DNA from: a virus
Direction: 5' to 3' (one strand)
Length of the DNA stretch: 29,741 nucleotides
Virus record (IMG/VR): IMGVR_UViG_3300043772_000927
Span: 1-29,741 of that record
Part shown: positions 21,215 to 29,741 of the stretch, in pieces
Position numbering within the stretch: the stretch's first letter is position 1
Layout: the number at the start of each line of letters is the position of its first letter
Position numbers and translations under genes: made by a program
The notes under the pieces: model-generated
Database searches by the model: none
Seen by the model: only the letters and a program-made list of their open reading frames with translations
Told to the model about the DNA's origin: nothing

Positions 21215-21649
21215 TTAAAGAGGTACAGCACAATCAGTCCAATCATTCACGGTGAGCGTGATGTTCATAACATAACCTGCTGCATAATCAAGCAAGTCAT
21301 TGTTGATAGCTTGGAATGATGGCACGCCAATAACATCAAATGCATAGTCAGTACCATCCATATAGTACACATACAAGTCATTCAATATCTGATGTGTATC
21401 ACTTAGGATTGTAATGATATTTGCTCTATCTTTTTGAATGATATCAAAGCAGTACACATCAAAGTTAAATTCTGAGGTGTTCTCGGTAGGTATTACGCTG
21501 ACAGGAACAACAAAAACAATGGGATACTTTTCATCCTTGGTTGCAAAATTGTAGAGCTGTTCTTTAAATTCACTTCCCACCTTTTTTACCTGTAGATGAT
21601 TAGTATAGAATAGCTCAATGTGGTCGATGATTGCTTGTAATGAATTCAT
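21215..21649 (-). CDS. Tail-terminator-like protein
   Basis: A 144-aa protein. MNSLQAIIDHIELFYTNHLQ, then KYPIVFVVPVSVIPTENTSE and FNFDVYCFDIIQKDRANIIT, give a helix followed by a beta-sheet with another helix, the shape of tail terminators (gpU-like) that cap the tube. The end GYVMNITLTVNDWTDC is typical of such proteins in Bacteroidota phages. It shares one base with the tape measure gene. No diagnostic motif exists for the family, so this is a structural guess. Confidence 0.5.
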   Translation of the reverse strand: MNSLQAIIDHIELFYTNHLQVKKVGSEFKEQLYNFATKDEKYPIVFVVPVSVIPTENTSEFNFDVYCFDIIQKDRANIITILSDTHQILNDLYVYYMDGTDYAFDVIGVPSFQAINNDLLDYAAGYVMNITLTVNDWTDCAVPL

Positions 21650-23871
21650 TATAGTTCAGCGTTTTTATTTATCTTGGTTATCTTGTTTTGTACGTTAGTT
21701 ATTTGAGTCTCTGATACTATGGCAGTCACGCTCATTGACCCTCCTGATGTTGTACCACCAGCACTCATTGTACCTCCTGCATTAGCTGAGCCAAACAACT
21801 GAGCTGCTTGAGGTACTTGCTGTGCCACGTTAGTACTCTCACCACCACCACCTGTATCACCACCACCACCACCTGCTGATGGAGTACCACCTGATGTTAA
21901 AATCTGCTTAGCCTTCGCCACGTTGGTAGCAATCTGAATGATACCTGAAGCGAACTGAGCAATACCTGCAGCACCTGCTGTTACTCCATTCAATGGATTA
22001 GATTGTGATGCAGCAACCAATGAAGAGATTGCCTTGGCTGTATCAATACCTATCTGTATCAATGCATTTGCCTTGTTGAACTTCTCAAGTTTCTTTTGGT
22101 CCTTAATGAACGATTGACCTACGGTATTAATACCATTAGCAATATCGGATGCTAGTTGTAACCTTGCATCTCTTTCTTTTTGTGCATTCTCAATAGATGT
22201 TTTCCTAGCATCATCCTCCAATTTTTGCTTATCATCTTTCAGCTTTTCATCAAGAGCTAACTGCAATGCAGCATTACCTTCTGCTAATTTATACTCCTCC
22301 TCATATTTAGTCATGAGTGCTTGCAATTTCTTTTCATCTTCACTAAGCTCTGCATCTGCTAATGTCTTAGCTAACGCTTGCTGTTGCTTCAGCTTGGCAT
22401 CTGCTCTCTTCTGATTTTCTGCATCCTCCTGTTGATTGTATAATTCGGTTAGGGTTTTCTTTTGCTCCTCAGTTAGTGTAGCATCTGCTAGTACTTGATT
22501 GCGTAGCTTGTCATACTTGGCTTTGGTCATGGCTAACTCTTTGGCTGTTCCCTCCTCCATTAGTTGAAGTTGTAAATCAGCAATGATGTCATTGCCTTTC
22601 TTTAAGTTATCCTGCTCAATCTTAGCCTTATCTGTTGCTAGCTTATCGAGTTCCTGTTGCTGTTGAACTCTATACATTTCGTTAAACTTAGCCTTCTCTT
22701 CTGCTGTTTTGTTAGCATCATTTTTCAGGTCATTCATTAACCTAGCATACTTCTCATTTACTATTGCTATCTCTCTTTCACTAGCATCTTTGATTTGTGA
22801 TAGTTCAAAGTCTCTTAATGCTCTAGCATTATCCAATCTATTCTTAGCTGCTTGCTTAGCTCTTTCTCTAGCTCTCTCTGCGGCTGCTGCTGCTTTCTCT
22901 GCTTCGCTTTTAGCATCATCTCCTGCTTTCTTATCAGCTTCTCTTTGGTCTGCTAGCTCTTGAGCCTTGATACGTTTACGTTCATTAACTCCTGCTCGGA
23001 TGAGTTTGCTCTCCTCATCAATTTGCTTTCTTAACTCTTGTCTTTTTTTCGTAGCCTCTTCACCCTCTTGGTGTCTCATTGCCTCAAGGGCTTTCTTAGC
23101 TGCTTGCTTTCTCTTGATAGACTCTTTCTCTAGTGCTCTTGATTTGTCTAACTCAAGCTGAGTAGTATCCTTACCAGCAATCTTAGCCATGGCAATCTCT
23201 TGGTCATAGTTTTCAGAGAGTATATCAGCACGCTTCTTGGAACTTTCTGCTACTTTCTCATTGGCCTTAGCCATATTCTCAGCATTTTCATCTGCTGCAT
23301 AGCTTGTTAATCCTAGCCAATCAGTCAATGCTTTGAAGCCATCTATCAGTGCGTTAATAGGTATCATCAAAAAATCAAGGATTTTCTGAAGCACCCCTAT
23401 CTTGGCAAGGAATATAACAATGGCTGCCACAATAGCTACAATAACAGCTACTAATAAAAAGATAGGGTTAGCTAAGATGGTAGCACCTAATGATACAAAT
23501 GCACTACCAACGGTCATGATAACGGATGTTAGTGATTTAAATGCACCACCAATTGCTTTAGGGTCAAGGTTAGTTAACGTGCTTTTAAATATATTAGCCT
23601 TTTGAGCTGCTTCATCAAAGTCAAGACTAAGCAAGCTATCTTTAATCCCTCCTAAGCTATTGGATACTTGTTCAAACTTTGACCCGGTAGCAAAGGTATT
23701 CACTGCCTCATTGGCATCGGATAGTTGGTCCTTGAGCTCCCCTGCTCGCTGTGATAACCTGGCAATATCTTCAGGGTCAGTGGCATCTGCAATAGCACCT
23801 TTTAATTCTCTTAACTCTGCCTTGATGGCGCCAATGCCGCCAAGTTTAATAGGTATTTCTACTTCATTCAT
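21649..23871 (-). CDS. Tape measure protein
   Basis: A 740-aa protein from the ATG at 23871, one base after the upstream stop; an upstream TTG at 23898 would add nine residues and is less likely. It has a helical N-terminus, a hydrophobic stretch at about 115-158 (FLLVAVIVAIVAAIVIFLA) that probably helps DNA entry, and a long Ala/Lys/Glu coiled coil at about 195-560. A Gly-rich part follows near 660-700 (SAGGGGGDTGGGGE), then a short beta end. At about 0.15 nm per residue it implies a tail near 110 nm, as an inference. Confidence 0.9.
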   Translation of the reverse strand: MNEVEIPIKLGGIGAIKAELRELKGAIADATDPEDIARLSQRAGELKDQLSDANEAVNTFATGSKFEQVSNSLGGIKDSLLSLDFDEAAQKANIFKSTLTNLDPKAIGGAFKSLTSVIMTVGSAFVSLGATILANPIFLLVAVIVAIVAAIVIFLAKIGVLQKILDFLMIPINALIDGFKALTDWLGLTSYAADENAENMAKANEKVAESSKKRADILSENYDQEIAMAKIAGKDTTQLELDKSRALEKESIKRKQAAKKALEAMRHQEGEEATKKRQELRKQIDEESKLIRAGVNERKRIKAQELADQREADKKAGDDAKSEAEKAAAAAERARERAKQAAKNRLDNARALRDFELSQIKDASEREIAIVNEKYARLMNDLKNDANKTAEEKAKFNEMYRVQQQQELDKLATDKAKIEQDNLKKGNDIIADLQLQLMEEGTAKELAMTKAKYDKLRNQVLADATLTEEQKKTLTELYNQQEDAENQKRADAKLKQQQALAKTLADAELSEDEKKLQALMTKYEEEYKLAEGNAALQLALDEKLKDDKQKLEDDARKTSIENAQKERDARLQLASDIANGINTVGQSFIKDQKKLEKFNKANALIQIGIDTAKAISSLVAASQSNPLNGVTAGAAGIAQFASGIIQIATNVAKAKQILTSGGTPSAGGGGGDTGGGGESTNVAQQVPQAAQLFGSANAGGTMSAGGTTSGGSMSVTAIVSETQITNVQNKITKINKNAEL

Positions 23872-23872
23872 C

Positions 23873-26713
23873 TTATGGCTTGTAATATCTAATTTCAAGT
23901 GGAGTGTATACTAGGTAGTCATCTACAAAGCCTACACCTACTTGAGTAGTGTTAATAAATATACTATTGTTTGATGGGATATACTGAGCACTGATAATAC
24001 AGTCATATAGTACATTGCTTATGATTACCACTATCTCACTTGCTAGGATTGTTCCTATCTCCCAATTTTGGATGAAACCCTCATACTGACCTATGCCATT
24101 TCTAACCCATAGGATATCTCCAAAGCTACCTTCCTTCACATCTGCTGTTGGGTCATTGGTTCCTGTCTGAGATAGCAATGCAGTGTACTTGTAGTAAGAT
24201 GGGTCAACAGGTATACCATTCATGCTACCTCTTACCACTAGGTTATCAGTGACTATACCATCATTCTCAACTGAGTATCCCTCAGTGGCAACTATTACTC
24301 TTAGTCCACCAGGGACAATGTTACCCCTGTTCACTACCTCACCAATTACACCACCTCCTGTGAGCACGTTGCTGTTCATGCTCTTGGTCTTAACTATAGT
24401 GCTGTTAGCTACCTGCTGTATCCCTGAGATGTTAGGTAGCCCAACACCTGGTGTTCCGAATGGAGTAACGAATGGCATGAAGTTTATCTCGTTATCTACG
24501 GATATAAGTTCCACCTGAGTCAGCTCATTTCCATTGGCATTGTAGTCAATCACTCGATTTATATTCCACCACGAGTTGTCAATGCGAATCTTGTCATTCA
24601 ATTCAAGGAGTTGGATGTCTGACTCTTTCAGATTGAACATCGCAGTCAACATCTTACCATTGTTTATCTGACCCATTGTTCTGCGCCAATATCTATTGTA
24701 AAGATTATTGTCAGTGAGAGTCAATGGTTGGTAGTAGTAGAATGCACAGGTAGCAAAATTCAAATCCCATGTGGGAATCAATGGATTGTCGAAGTGACCT
24801 ACATACGGATACGATGTCACACCTGTCATACCTGTAGTTCCATAGTCATAGATATGGAATGGGCTACAAGTACTCAAGCCTATATCTGCTGTGCTATCAT
24901 ATAATATTCGTATGTTAGTCTTAGGAGCTTGACCTGCTATCATCGGAACGTATGCACCGAATGGTGTCTTGATAATTGGAGTAGGGCCAAATAGTACAGC
25001 CTGAGTTGTGATGTCTTTCACATACTCGTTGTCAAAGACTACCTCTGCCTGCCCATAGATTTGATTGGTTGCATCCGTATACGTTTGGTTAGGGCTATCC
25101 TTATCAGGGCTGTATGTGAGTATCACCTTCTTGCTAGTTAGCTCAGGCAGGAATGACAACGACTGCTCTCTATCCTTGGCTAATTTGTATGTCCAATCTA
25201 CCTCCTTACCTGAATCGTAGTAGTCATCTCGATGGATTAGGTTTAGCTGGTTAGGCTGTGACTTATCTACCTCAGCATATATATTGTACATATTGAAGAT
25301 AGCCTTGATGAAATCGCTCTGCTTAATCTTGCTAGGTATGTAGTCATTCACATCAATAGTGCCACCGATAGCCACAATGTTATTGCTTGGTGTGATAGTG
25401 ATGTCAATGTTAGTTATGACTGCTTGCACCTTTATCTGACCCGATGCACATGGATTTCCTGATGCTGACCCTGTTCTCCATAATGGAGCAGATGCATTGG
25501 TGATAGGTGTTAATATCTTTGGTACTTTAATAGCTAGCCTACCTTGAGATAGCTGTGGTAAGTTCTGAGCAGTCAATGCCATAGTGGTCACAGCAGTCTG
25601 ACTCAAAATAGTAGTCGTACCATTAGGTATTGATGTCGGAGTCTGAACAGCATAGGTAACTAATGGGCTACCATTTAATGGTGTAGGATTAGTGTATAGG
25701 TTAGTTGTATAACATACAACACCATTCTGAGTAAGTGCTAACTGAGGCTGATAGAATTGAGGTGATGAGATACCATTCATCCCTGAGTACAATGTAACAC
25801 CTGATGAGTTGACTAGTCTTATCTCGTATTGAATCTGAACGCTGTAGTCATACTGCTGTGCGTTGTTTGAGCTGATATTGAATGGTGTGCTATAGACACC
25901 TGTCACAGGATTGTATATGTTCTGAGGGTCTTCAGTTTCAGTCCATCCTGCTATTGTCTGAAGGTTTTGAAATTCAGCTGACCCTGCAAAGAATGTACCT
26001 GTGTATGTGTTAGGTCCTGCGTTCGCTTTCACCGTGTAGTCAGCATAGTCGAAGTTATCGGTATCCTCATTGTAAGGGATGACCAATCGGTCAAACTTAT
26101 CATCAACTAGGTCAGCCCAATTGTATGTAAATCCTGAGTCTTGGAATATCCTATCAAAGTAAGTCTTGGCAAACACAGCAGGCTTGAATTCCTGCGTGCT
26201 ATAGAATGCATCCCCACTGCCCGGTAAAAAGTATTTGAATCCATCAACCACGGTGTTATTAAATCGGTTGACTACATTGAATGCATCGTATGTATGGTTG
26301 AGGTCGCTTAGGTCGATGTCAGTAAGCTCTAGGTTATTGATAGCTGTAAAGAAGTCAGCCTTGCTATCCTTAACCAATACCTCATATTCAACGTGTTCTT
26401 CGTAGCCATCCGTTAGCTGTGTCTTCTTGATGGCAGTGAGTTGCAGTGTTGCATCCTCCATCACAGGGATACCATCTTGAATCACTGAGCAGGTAGTAAT
26501 TGCGTTGATGTCAAAGGTACCGGCTATAATGTTAACATCATAGTAGTGGTTCAGTAGGTCATTGTTGTTCTTGCTACCTACCAATACAATGGTCTTAGAG
26601 AAGTTACCTTTCCTTTGACTTATATCTCTGATATCTCCTACCTGAAAGTTCAGAGGGAATGAAGTACCCTCCTTAACATCAAGGTATCCTGTTGCTAGTT
26701 GTATCTTAACCAT
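23873..26713 (-). CDS. Large tail (distal/baseplate-like) protein
   Basis: A 946-aa beta-rich protein. The start MVKIQLATGYLDVKEGTSFP and SQRKGNFSKTIVLVGSKNNN resemble the N-terminus of large tail proteins of Bacteroidota siphophages. The middle carries FPSK-like interactive domains (FKPAVFAKTYFDRIFQDSGF, KQSDFIKAIFNMYNIYAEVD) and a late Gly-rich part (GVIGEVVNRGNIVPGGLRV). It precedes the tape measure and probably forms the tail tip or hub. No enzymatic motif is seen. It overlaps the upstream tail gene by eight bases. Confidence 0.7.
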   Translation of the reverse strand: MVKIQLATGYLDVKEGTSFPLNFQVGDIRDISQRKGNFSKTIVLVGSKNNNDLLNHYYDVNIIAGTFDINAITTCSVIQDGIPVMEDATLQLTAIKKTQLTDGYEEHVEYEVLVKDSKADFFTAINNLELTDIDLSDLNHTYDAFNVVNRFNNTVVDGFKYFLPGSGDAFYSTQEFKPAVFAKTYFDRIFQDSGFTYNWADLVDDKFDRLVIPYNEDTDNFDYADYTVKANAGPNTYTGTFFAGSAEFQNLQTIAGWTETEDPQNIYNPVTGVYSTPFNISSNNAQQYDYSVQIQYEIRLVNSSGVTLYSGMNGISSPQFYQPQLALTQNGVVCYTTNLYTNPTPLNGSPLVTYAVQTPTSIPNGTTTILSQTAVTTMALTAQNLPQLSQGRLAIKVPKILTPITNASAPLWRTGSASGNPCASGQIKVQAVITNIDITITPSNNIVAIGGTIDVNDYIPSKIKQSDFIKAIFNMYNIYAEVDKSQPNQLNLIHRDDYYDSGKEVDWTYKLAKDREQSLSFLPELTSKKVILTYSPDKDSPNQTYTDATNQIYGQAEVVFDNEYVKDITTQAVLFGPTPIIKTPFGAYVPMIAGQAPKTNIRILYDSTADIGLSTCSPFHIYDYGTTGMTGVTSYPYVGHFDNPLIPTWDLNFATCAFYYYQPLTLTDNNLYNRYWRRTMGQINNGKMLTAMFNLKESDIQLLELNDKIRIDNSWWNINRVIDYNANGNELTQVELISVDNEINFMPFVTPFGTPGVGLPNISGIQQVANSTIVKTKSMNSNVLTGGGVIGEVVNRGNIVPGGLRVIVATEGYSVENDGIVTDNLVVRGSMNGIPVDPSYYKYTALLSQTGTNDPTADVKEGSFGDILWVRNGIGQYEGFIQNWEIGTILASEIVVIISNVLYDCIISAQYIPSNNSIFINTTQVGVGFVDDYLVYTPLEIRYYKP

Positions 26714-28172
26714 TTACGATATCGTTATTAGCTAACTTAATAGTTATGCTTTGTCGTATTAGATTCTTGTTGCGTTGCTTGTAGTACTCATAGCTGGTGT
26801 CCACTATATTACAGCTAACATACTCAGAGCTTTCAGGGATATCACAGCTCTCATCGTAGTTGCTTACCTTGAAGTATGTGTATGGTGAACTCACAAGTTC
26901 AGTGAAGTAGGTAGCCATCTCCTCAGTCATCCAATCGGTATTGAGTTGAATGGTATTCTCTACACTAACATAGCTATTGATGTAGCCTCTTTCAGTTAGG
27001 TCATAGGTCCATTCACTGCTAGCTATCTTACCTTCTACGTCCATGTTGTACTGCTCACGAGTCACGTTACCTCTTTCGTATGCTCGGCCTGTGAATGCAA
27101 AACTTCCCCATGAGCCGAATCGGTCTAAGAAGATGATGCTGTACTCTTTGTCTTGCCATCTCCTATCTATGTTCACTCTGTAGGCTTGAGTAACTTGTGA
27201 GCCATTGTACTCATAGTAGTAGGTATAGAATTGAGTAGTTGGCTTAATCAATGGCAGCACACCTGATACAGGAGTCAGTGAGCCTAAGTTATTTGGACCT
27301 ACTGCATTGCCTGTGATATAGTCACTAGCACTCAATGCCTTTTCAAATATCTCACCAGCATCATTCTCAAATACTATCTTATGAGTACCTACAGGTACTG
27401 ACCCATAGACTGCATTCATCCATAAGTCTTGAGATAGCGTAGAGTAGAAGTTGGTGCTAGGAATTGAGGTGAGGAACTTGTCAGTGTTACTGCTCAAATC
27501 ATAGTTGGTCTCATCATATGCTGGCCATTGAGTCCAAGGCAAAGCACCATTGAACACATAGTTGTTAAGGTCAGTAATGATATCTCTTGTTATAGTCCTC
27601 CTCCCATCTGCATAGGTAATATCAACATCCTTGTTTGCATTGATGATTCCTGACCATAAGAAGTTGATGACAATGTATGTAGGTGTAGCCACAAGCACGG
27701 TGTACAATCCATCGAAGTTAGGATTCACGGTACCTACACCTGATTGTGTCAAGACAATTTGGTCCCCAACAACAAAGGTGTTAGTGCCATTCAACTGAAC
27801 TCTGCCTGCGTATGGTGCAGTGACATACTGACTCATGGTCGTGGTGAACGTGGTCGTGGTTAGATACTCCTCACCTACTTTGACATCATACTTGTAGTAG
27901 CTATTAGGTGCAACGTATGAAGTGGTATTTGTTGGGTTGAGGTCAAAGCTAACCTTGGCTTGAAGTAGCTTAGTTAAGTCTATCTCACCATAGCCTGTAG
28001 AGTAAATAGGTAGCACTCTATACTCGGCTATCTTGGTAGCTGTTCCACTAGCATAGATATCAAAGATATACTTGAATCCTCCAAGGTTTTTGTTGGTCGA
28101 GTCGTAGATATACTTGATAGGGTTATACGCAGGAGTGAGTCGCTGAGGTGCAGCCTTTAATGTCATTGCCAT
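26706..28172 (-). CDS. Tail-tip structural protein
   Basis: A 488-aa beta-rich protein with FIF-type turns. MTLKAAPQRLTPAYNPIKYI opens it; a distal part has GGFKYIFDIYASGTATKIAE, then a hydrophobic-charged pattern with Ser/Thr-rich loops and YYYEYNGSQVTQAYRVNIDR. I know it as a recurring tail protein next to the tape measure region in Bacteroidota phages, likely near the tip, but cannot name its subunit. It begins the tail unit right after TerL, behind the fourth start motif. Confidence 0.62.
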   Translation of the reverse strand: MAMTLKAAPQRLTPAYNPIKYIYDSTNKNLGGFKYIFDIYASGTATKIAEYRVLPIYSTGYGEIDLTKLLQAKVSFDLNPTNTTSYVAPNSYYKYDVKVGEEYLTTTTFTTTMSQYVTAPYAGRVQLNGTNTFVVGDQIVLTQSGVGTVNPNFDGLYTVLVATPTYIVINFLWSGIINANKDVDITYADGRRTITRDIITDLNNYVFNGALPWTQWPAYDETNYDLSSNTDKFLTSIPSTNFYSTLSQDLWMNAVYGSVPVGTHKIVFENDAGEIFEKALSASDYITGNAVGPNNLGSLTPVSGVLPLIKPTTQFYTYYYEYNGSQVTQAYRVNIDRRWQDKEYSIIFLDRFGSWGSFAFTGRAYERGNVTREQYNMDVEGKIASSEWTYDLTERGYINSYVSVENTIQLNTDWMTEEMATYFTELVSSPYTYFKVSNYDESCDIPESSEYVSCNIVDTSYEYYKQRNKNLIRQSITIKLANNDIVNG

Positions 28173-28183
28173 ACCTATATTAT
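28173..28183 (-). promoter_or_regulatory. Start-abutting motif ATAATATAGGT before the tail unit
   Basis: The same 11 bases end exactly at the ATG at 28172 in the 31-base gap after TerL. AACACTTTG lies about 12 bases upstream, close to the AACATTT element of two other copies. Confidence 0.7.
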
Positions 28184-28203
28184 TTTATGCAGGCAAAGTG
28201 TTT

Positions 28204-29355
28204 CTAAAATGCGTAATATGAATCGTCCGTATAGTACTCCTGTCGGATGTGAGTCGTGGCATACCTGATTGCATCCATGGCATCATCAAACATCTTGACC
28301 GGCTCATCATCAATCATGTCCCCTACTTTTTTCCACTTGTAATTTTCATACTCTTTCCTTAGTGCCTTATTATCCTGGCAGAACACACCAAAGGTCTTGA
28401 TATTGTCAATGCCTTTCTTGACTACCTTGTTAGCATTCTGCACGTCATACCCTGCATTGTTTAGCTCGGCTATGATTTCAGGTCTAGCATAATCTGCTAC
28501 TATGGTGACATTCTTTTCAATGTTGAAGCTTTGCATCTTGTCTATGAGCATTGTAGTAGTCAAGTAGCTTTCATATATCACAGTCTCGATGTAGATGTCA
28601 TTGTCGCACCAATAGACTCGCATCAATGCTGTGGGATGGTTATACCCAAAATCCAATCCGTATACATAGTTGACAAACCTAGCAGGCCTATGTGGTATGA
28701 ATGACCAATTAGAGTAGATGTTACTCTTGCTGATTGCTTTCTCACCTAGGGCATAGATTTGATATAGTGCCTCATCCGTTCTCTTGAGGTCCTCAATCTG
28801 AGCTCTGATACTCTGAGGTAGGAATGGGTTGTCTTTGTACGTTGACTTGATGAGGATGCTTTCCTCAGTTGGTAGCTCATATAGCCATGAGGTTGACTCA
28901 CTTGGGTTGTAGTCAAAGATTAGCTTAGACTCCGTTCTCATGTTCAGCTGAGTGAAGTCATCAAAGTATAACTCATTGGCTTCGTTACACCAGGCAATGT
29001 CACGCTTCCGACCTCGTATCTTCTGCTCATCATCCACTGAGAAGAATTCCACGATTGACCCATTACTAAAGGTGTAGATGTGTTCAGACTTGTTATGGTC
29101 CTCCAATGAGTAGATGCCTAGGTCCTTGAGTATCTCAATGAAGTCACGCATCACCGTAGCCCTCAAAGCAGGAAATGTCTTACGGATGATAGATACTACC
29201 TTGTTGTTATTCTGAAGGCAGTAGATGATAACTAACTGACAAAGGCTGTAGGTCTTGGATGAACGGGACCCTCCCTCATTGATTACGAATCTAATCGCAT
29301 CATCATTGAGTGCTGCATAGTTCTTCTCAAATATGACTGTGCTCTTTATCTCCAT
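28204..29355 (-). CDS. terL: Terminase large subunit, Terminase_3 (PBSX-type) family
   Basis: A 383-aa packaging motor. Walker A is NEGGSRSSKT (residues 26-35), Walker B is DIAWCNEANE with Glu125 (about 119-128), and the nuclease domain starts near 230: YGLDFGYNHPTAL (Asp235), VADYARPEII (Asp288) and MFDDAMDAIRYA (Asp357/358/361). It translocates DNA into the prohead and cuts it. The family often uses headful packaging, which would give permuted ends. Its start overlaps the 55-aa gene by 29 bases. The second copy (1-739) shows the same start and frame. Confidence 0.95.
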   Translation of the reverse strand: MEIKSTVIFEKNYAALNDDAIRFVINEGGSRSSKTYSLCQLVIIYCLQNNNKVVSIIRKTFPALRATVMRDFIEILKDLGIYSLEDHNKSEHIYTFSNGSIVEFFSVDDEQKIRGRKRDIAWCNEANELYFDDFTQLNMRTESKLIFDYNPSESTSWLYELPTEESILIKSTYKDNPFLPQSIRAQIEDLKRTDEALYQIYALGEKAISKSNIYSNWSFIPHRPARFVNYVYGLDFGYNHPTALMRVYWCDNDIYIETVIYESYLTTTMLIDKMQSFNIEKNVTIVADYARPEIIAELNNAGYDVQNANKVVKKGIDNIKTFGVFCQDNKALRKEYENYKWKKVGDMIDDEPVKMFDDAMDAIRYATTHIRQEYYTDDSYYAF

Positions 29356-29494
29356 TAGCTATTTGGTATGCATTCATTAGCATGGCCATCTGCCTGCCAT
29401 CGCTAGCTACTGCCCTCCTATCTATCCTAACCTGTACCCCTTTCATCCTGTAGATGTAGTCCTCCACCACAGCACACATGAACTCAATCTGCAT
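29327..29494 (-). CDS. 55-aa protein overlapping TerS and TerL (right copy)
   Basis: The second copy begins MQIEFMCAVVEDYIYRMKG and ends KEHSHI. Of the 13 bases that differ from the left copy at least nine leave the protein unchanged; three residues change. The overlap with TerL (last 29 bases) is identical in both. Conservation of the frame in two strains is the main support that this hidden gene is real. Confidence 0.75.
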   Translation of the reverse strand: MQIEFMCAVVEDYIYRMKGVQVRIDRRAVASDGRQMAMLMNAYQIANGDKEHSHI

Positions 29495-29741
29495 CAGGAC
29501 GAACTATGGTCACCTGTATGCTATCTATCTTCTCACCCTTTGTTGTGGTGTCAACTCTCTCGGTTAGGTTGTTGAGTCGCTGAGTGATGGATGCATTGTA
29601 CTGCCCGGTCATGCCTCCTTCGATTTGGTCCATGCGAATCTCCTCCTCTATGCGTGAGCAGATTGTGGCATACTCAGAATATCGACCATCCTTGTTGCAA
29701 AAATAATCATTCACGGTTTGCCCTTTGCTGGCGGCAAAAGA
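29484..29741 (-). CDS. Terminase small subunit, C-terminal part (right copy, cut by window edge)
   Basis: About 86 residues of the TerS protein seen complete at 868-1290; the first ~55 residues lie beyond the window end. In the shared part two residues differ (Ser/Thr and Glu/Asp). The Met at the start of NDYFCNKDGRYSEY is a GTG-read valine in the full protein and should not be taken as the true start. Confidence 0.8.
   Translation of the reverse strand, partial: SFAASKGQTVNDYFCNKDGRYSEYATICSRIEEEIRMDQIEGGMTGQYNASITQRLNNLTERVDTTTKGEKIDSIQVTIVRPDAD

Larger units (their letters stand above)
28617..29741. repeat. Right copy of the diverged end overlap
   Basis: The partner of 1-1125. The first 127 bases are identical, and both copies have no indels. 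It covers part of TerL, the 55-aa protein and part of TerS. Confidence 0.95.

Noticed and set aside
22709-23161. Plus-strand frames rich in Ser, Ala and Leu opposite the tape measure
   Set aside because: These mirror the Lys/Glu/Ala coiled coil on the other strand; they have low complexity and no sign of selection.
23872-23898. TTG start nine residues upstream of the tape measure ATG
   Set aside because: It overlaps the upstream gene by 26 bases and is a weaker codon than the ATG one base after that gene's stop.
29484-29714. A separate 76-aa gene at the right end
   Set aside because: It is the C-terminal part of TerS with an internal start; the left copy shows the complete 140-aa frame.
1-29741. 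tRNA genes, CRISPR arrays, insertion sequences, phage attachment sites
   Set aside because: I looked for cloverleaf-like segments, regularly spaced repeats, transposase motifs and att-like core repeats. The only regular repeats are the ATGACGAT cluster and the short direct repeat at 10776-10820, which do not have CRISPR spacing.

Overview
The window is one complete unit of a small tailed-phage genome, about 28.6 kb, plus a 1,125-base overlap at the two ends. Almost every gene reads leftwards on the minus strand; only two genes (17985-19233) read rightwards. The host is most likely a member of the Bacteroidota. Grounds for this are the BT4734/VirE-type primase-helicase, a DUF3127 ssDNA-binding protein, a DUF6712 connector, short AT-rich leaders without clear Shine-Dalgarno sequences, and TAnnTTTG-type -7 promoter elements. 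The tape measure with a tail-tube-like protein and no contractile sheath suggests a siphovirus. I see no integrase, excisionase, clear lysogeny repressor or tRNA gene.

Ends: bases 1-1125 and 28617-29741 align without gaps at an offset of 28,616. By hand count they differ at about 116 positions (about 90% identity). The first 127 bases are identical and the mismatches start at base 128. Both copies keep the same reading frames. This looks like a circular or circularly permuted genome whose contig was closed through a second, related strain.

Layout in the direction of transcription (right to left). (1) Packaging: TerS, a 55-aa overlapping protein and TerL (29741-28204; second copy 1290-1). (2) Tail: two large tail proteins, tape measure, a tail-terminator-like protein, a fibre-like protein and a tail-completion-like protein (28172-19222). 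(3) Two plus-strand tail-assembly-chaperone-like paralogues (17985-19233). (4) Head: XkdF-like protease/scaffold, major capsid protein, probable tail tube, a small structural protein, portal and DUF6712 connector (17940-13124). (5) Lysis: holin, amidase and a candidate unimolecular spanin, followed by a DEDDy exonuclease (13124-10810). (6) A 172-base control region with a promoter, two DnaA-box-like 9-mers and a palindrome (10638-10809). (7) Early small proteins and a stand-alone DnaA domain-IV-like protein (10637-8834). (8) A 217-base region with a terminator and seven copies of an ATGACGAT 8-mer. (9) Replication and recombination: primase-helicase, VRR-NUC nuclease, ERF annealing protein, YqaJ exonuclease, a chain of very small proteins, DUF3127 protein, small HTH protein and a sigma-like protein (8616-2049), leading back into packaging.

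The genes are packed through many 4-base ATGA overlaps. Seven proteins of 30-59 residues fill stretches that otherwise look empty or badly overlapped. The most interesting parts are the DnaA-like protein with its nearby repeat clusters (a possible self-contained origin), an 11-base motif fused directly to the start codons of late genes that may answer to the phage's own sigma-like factor, and the virion gene order, which is canonical along the + strand although the genes are read the other way.
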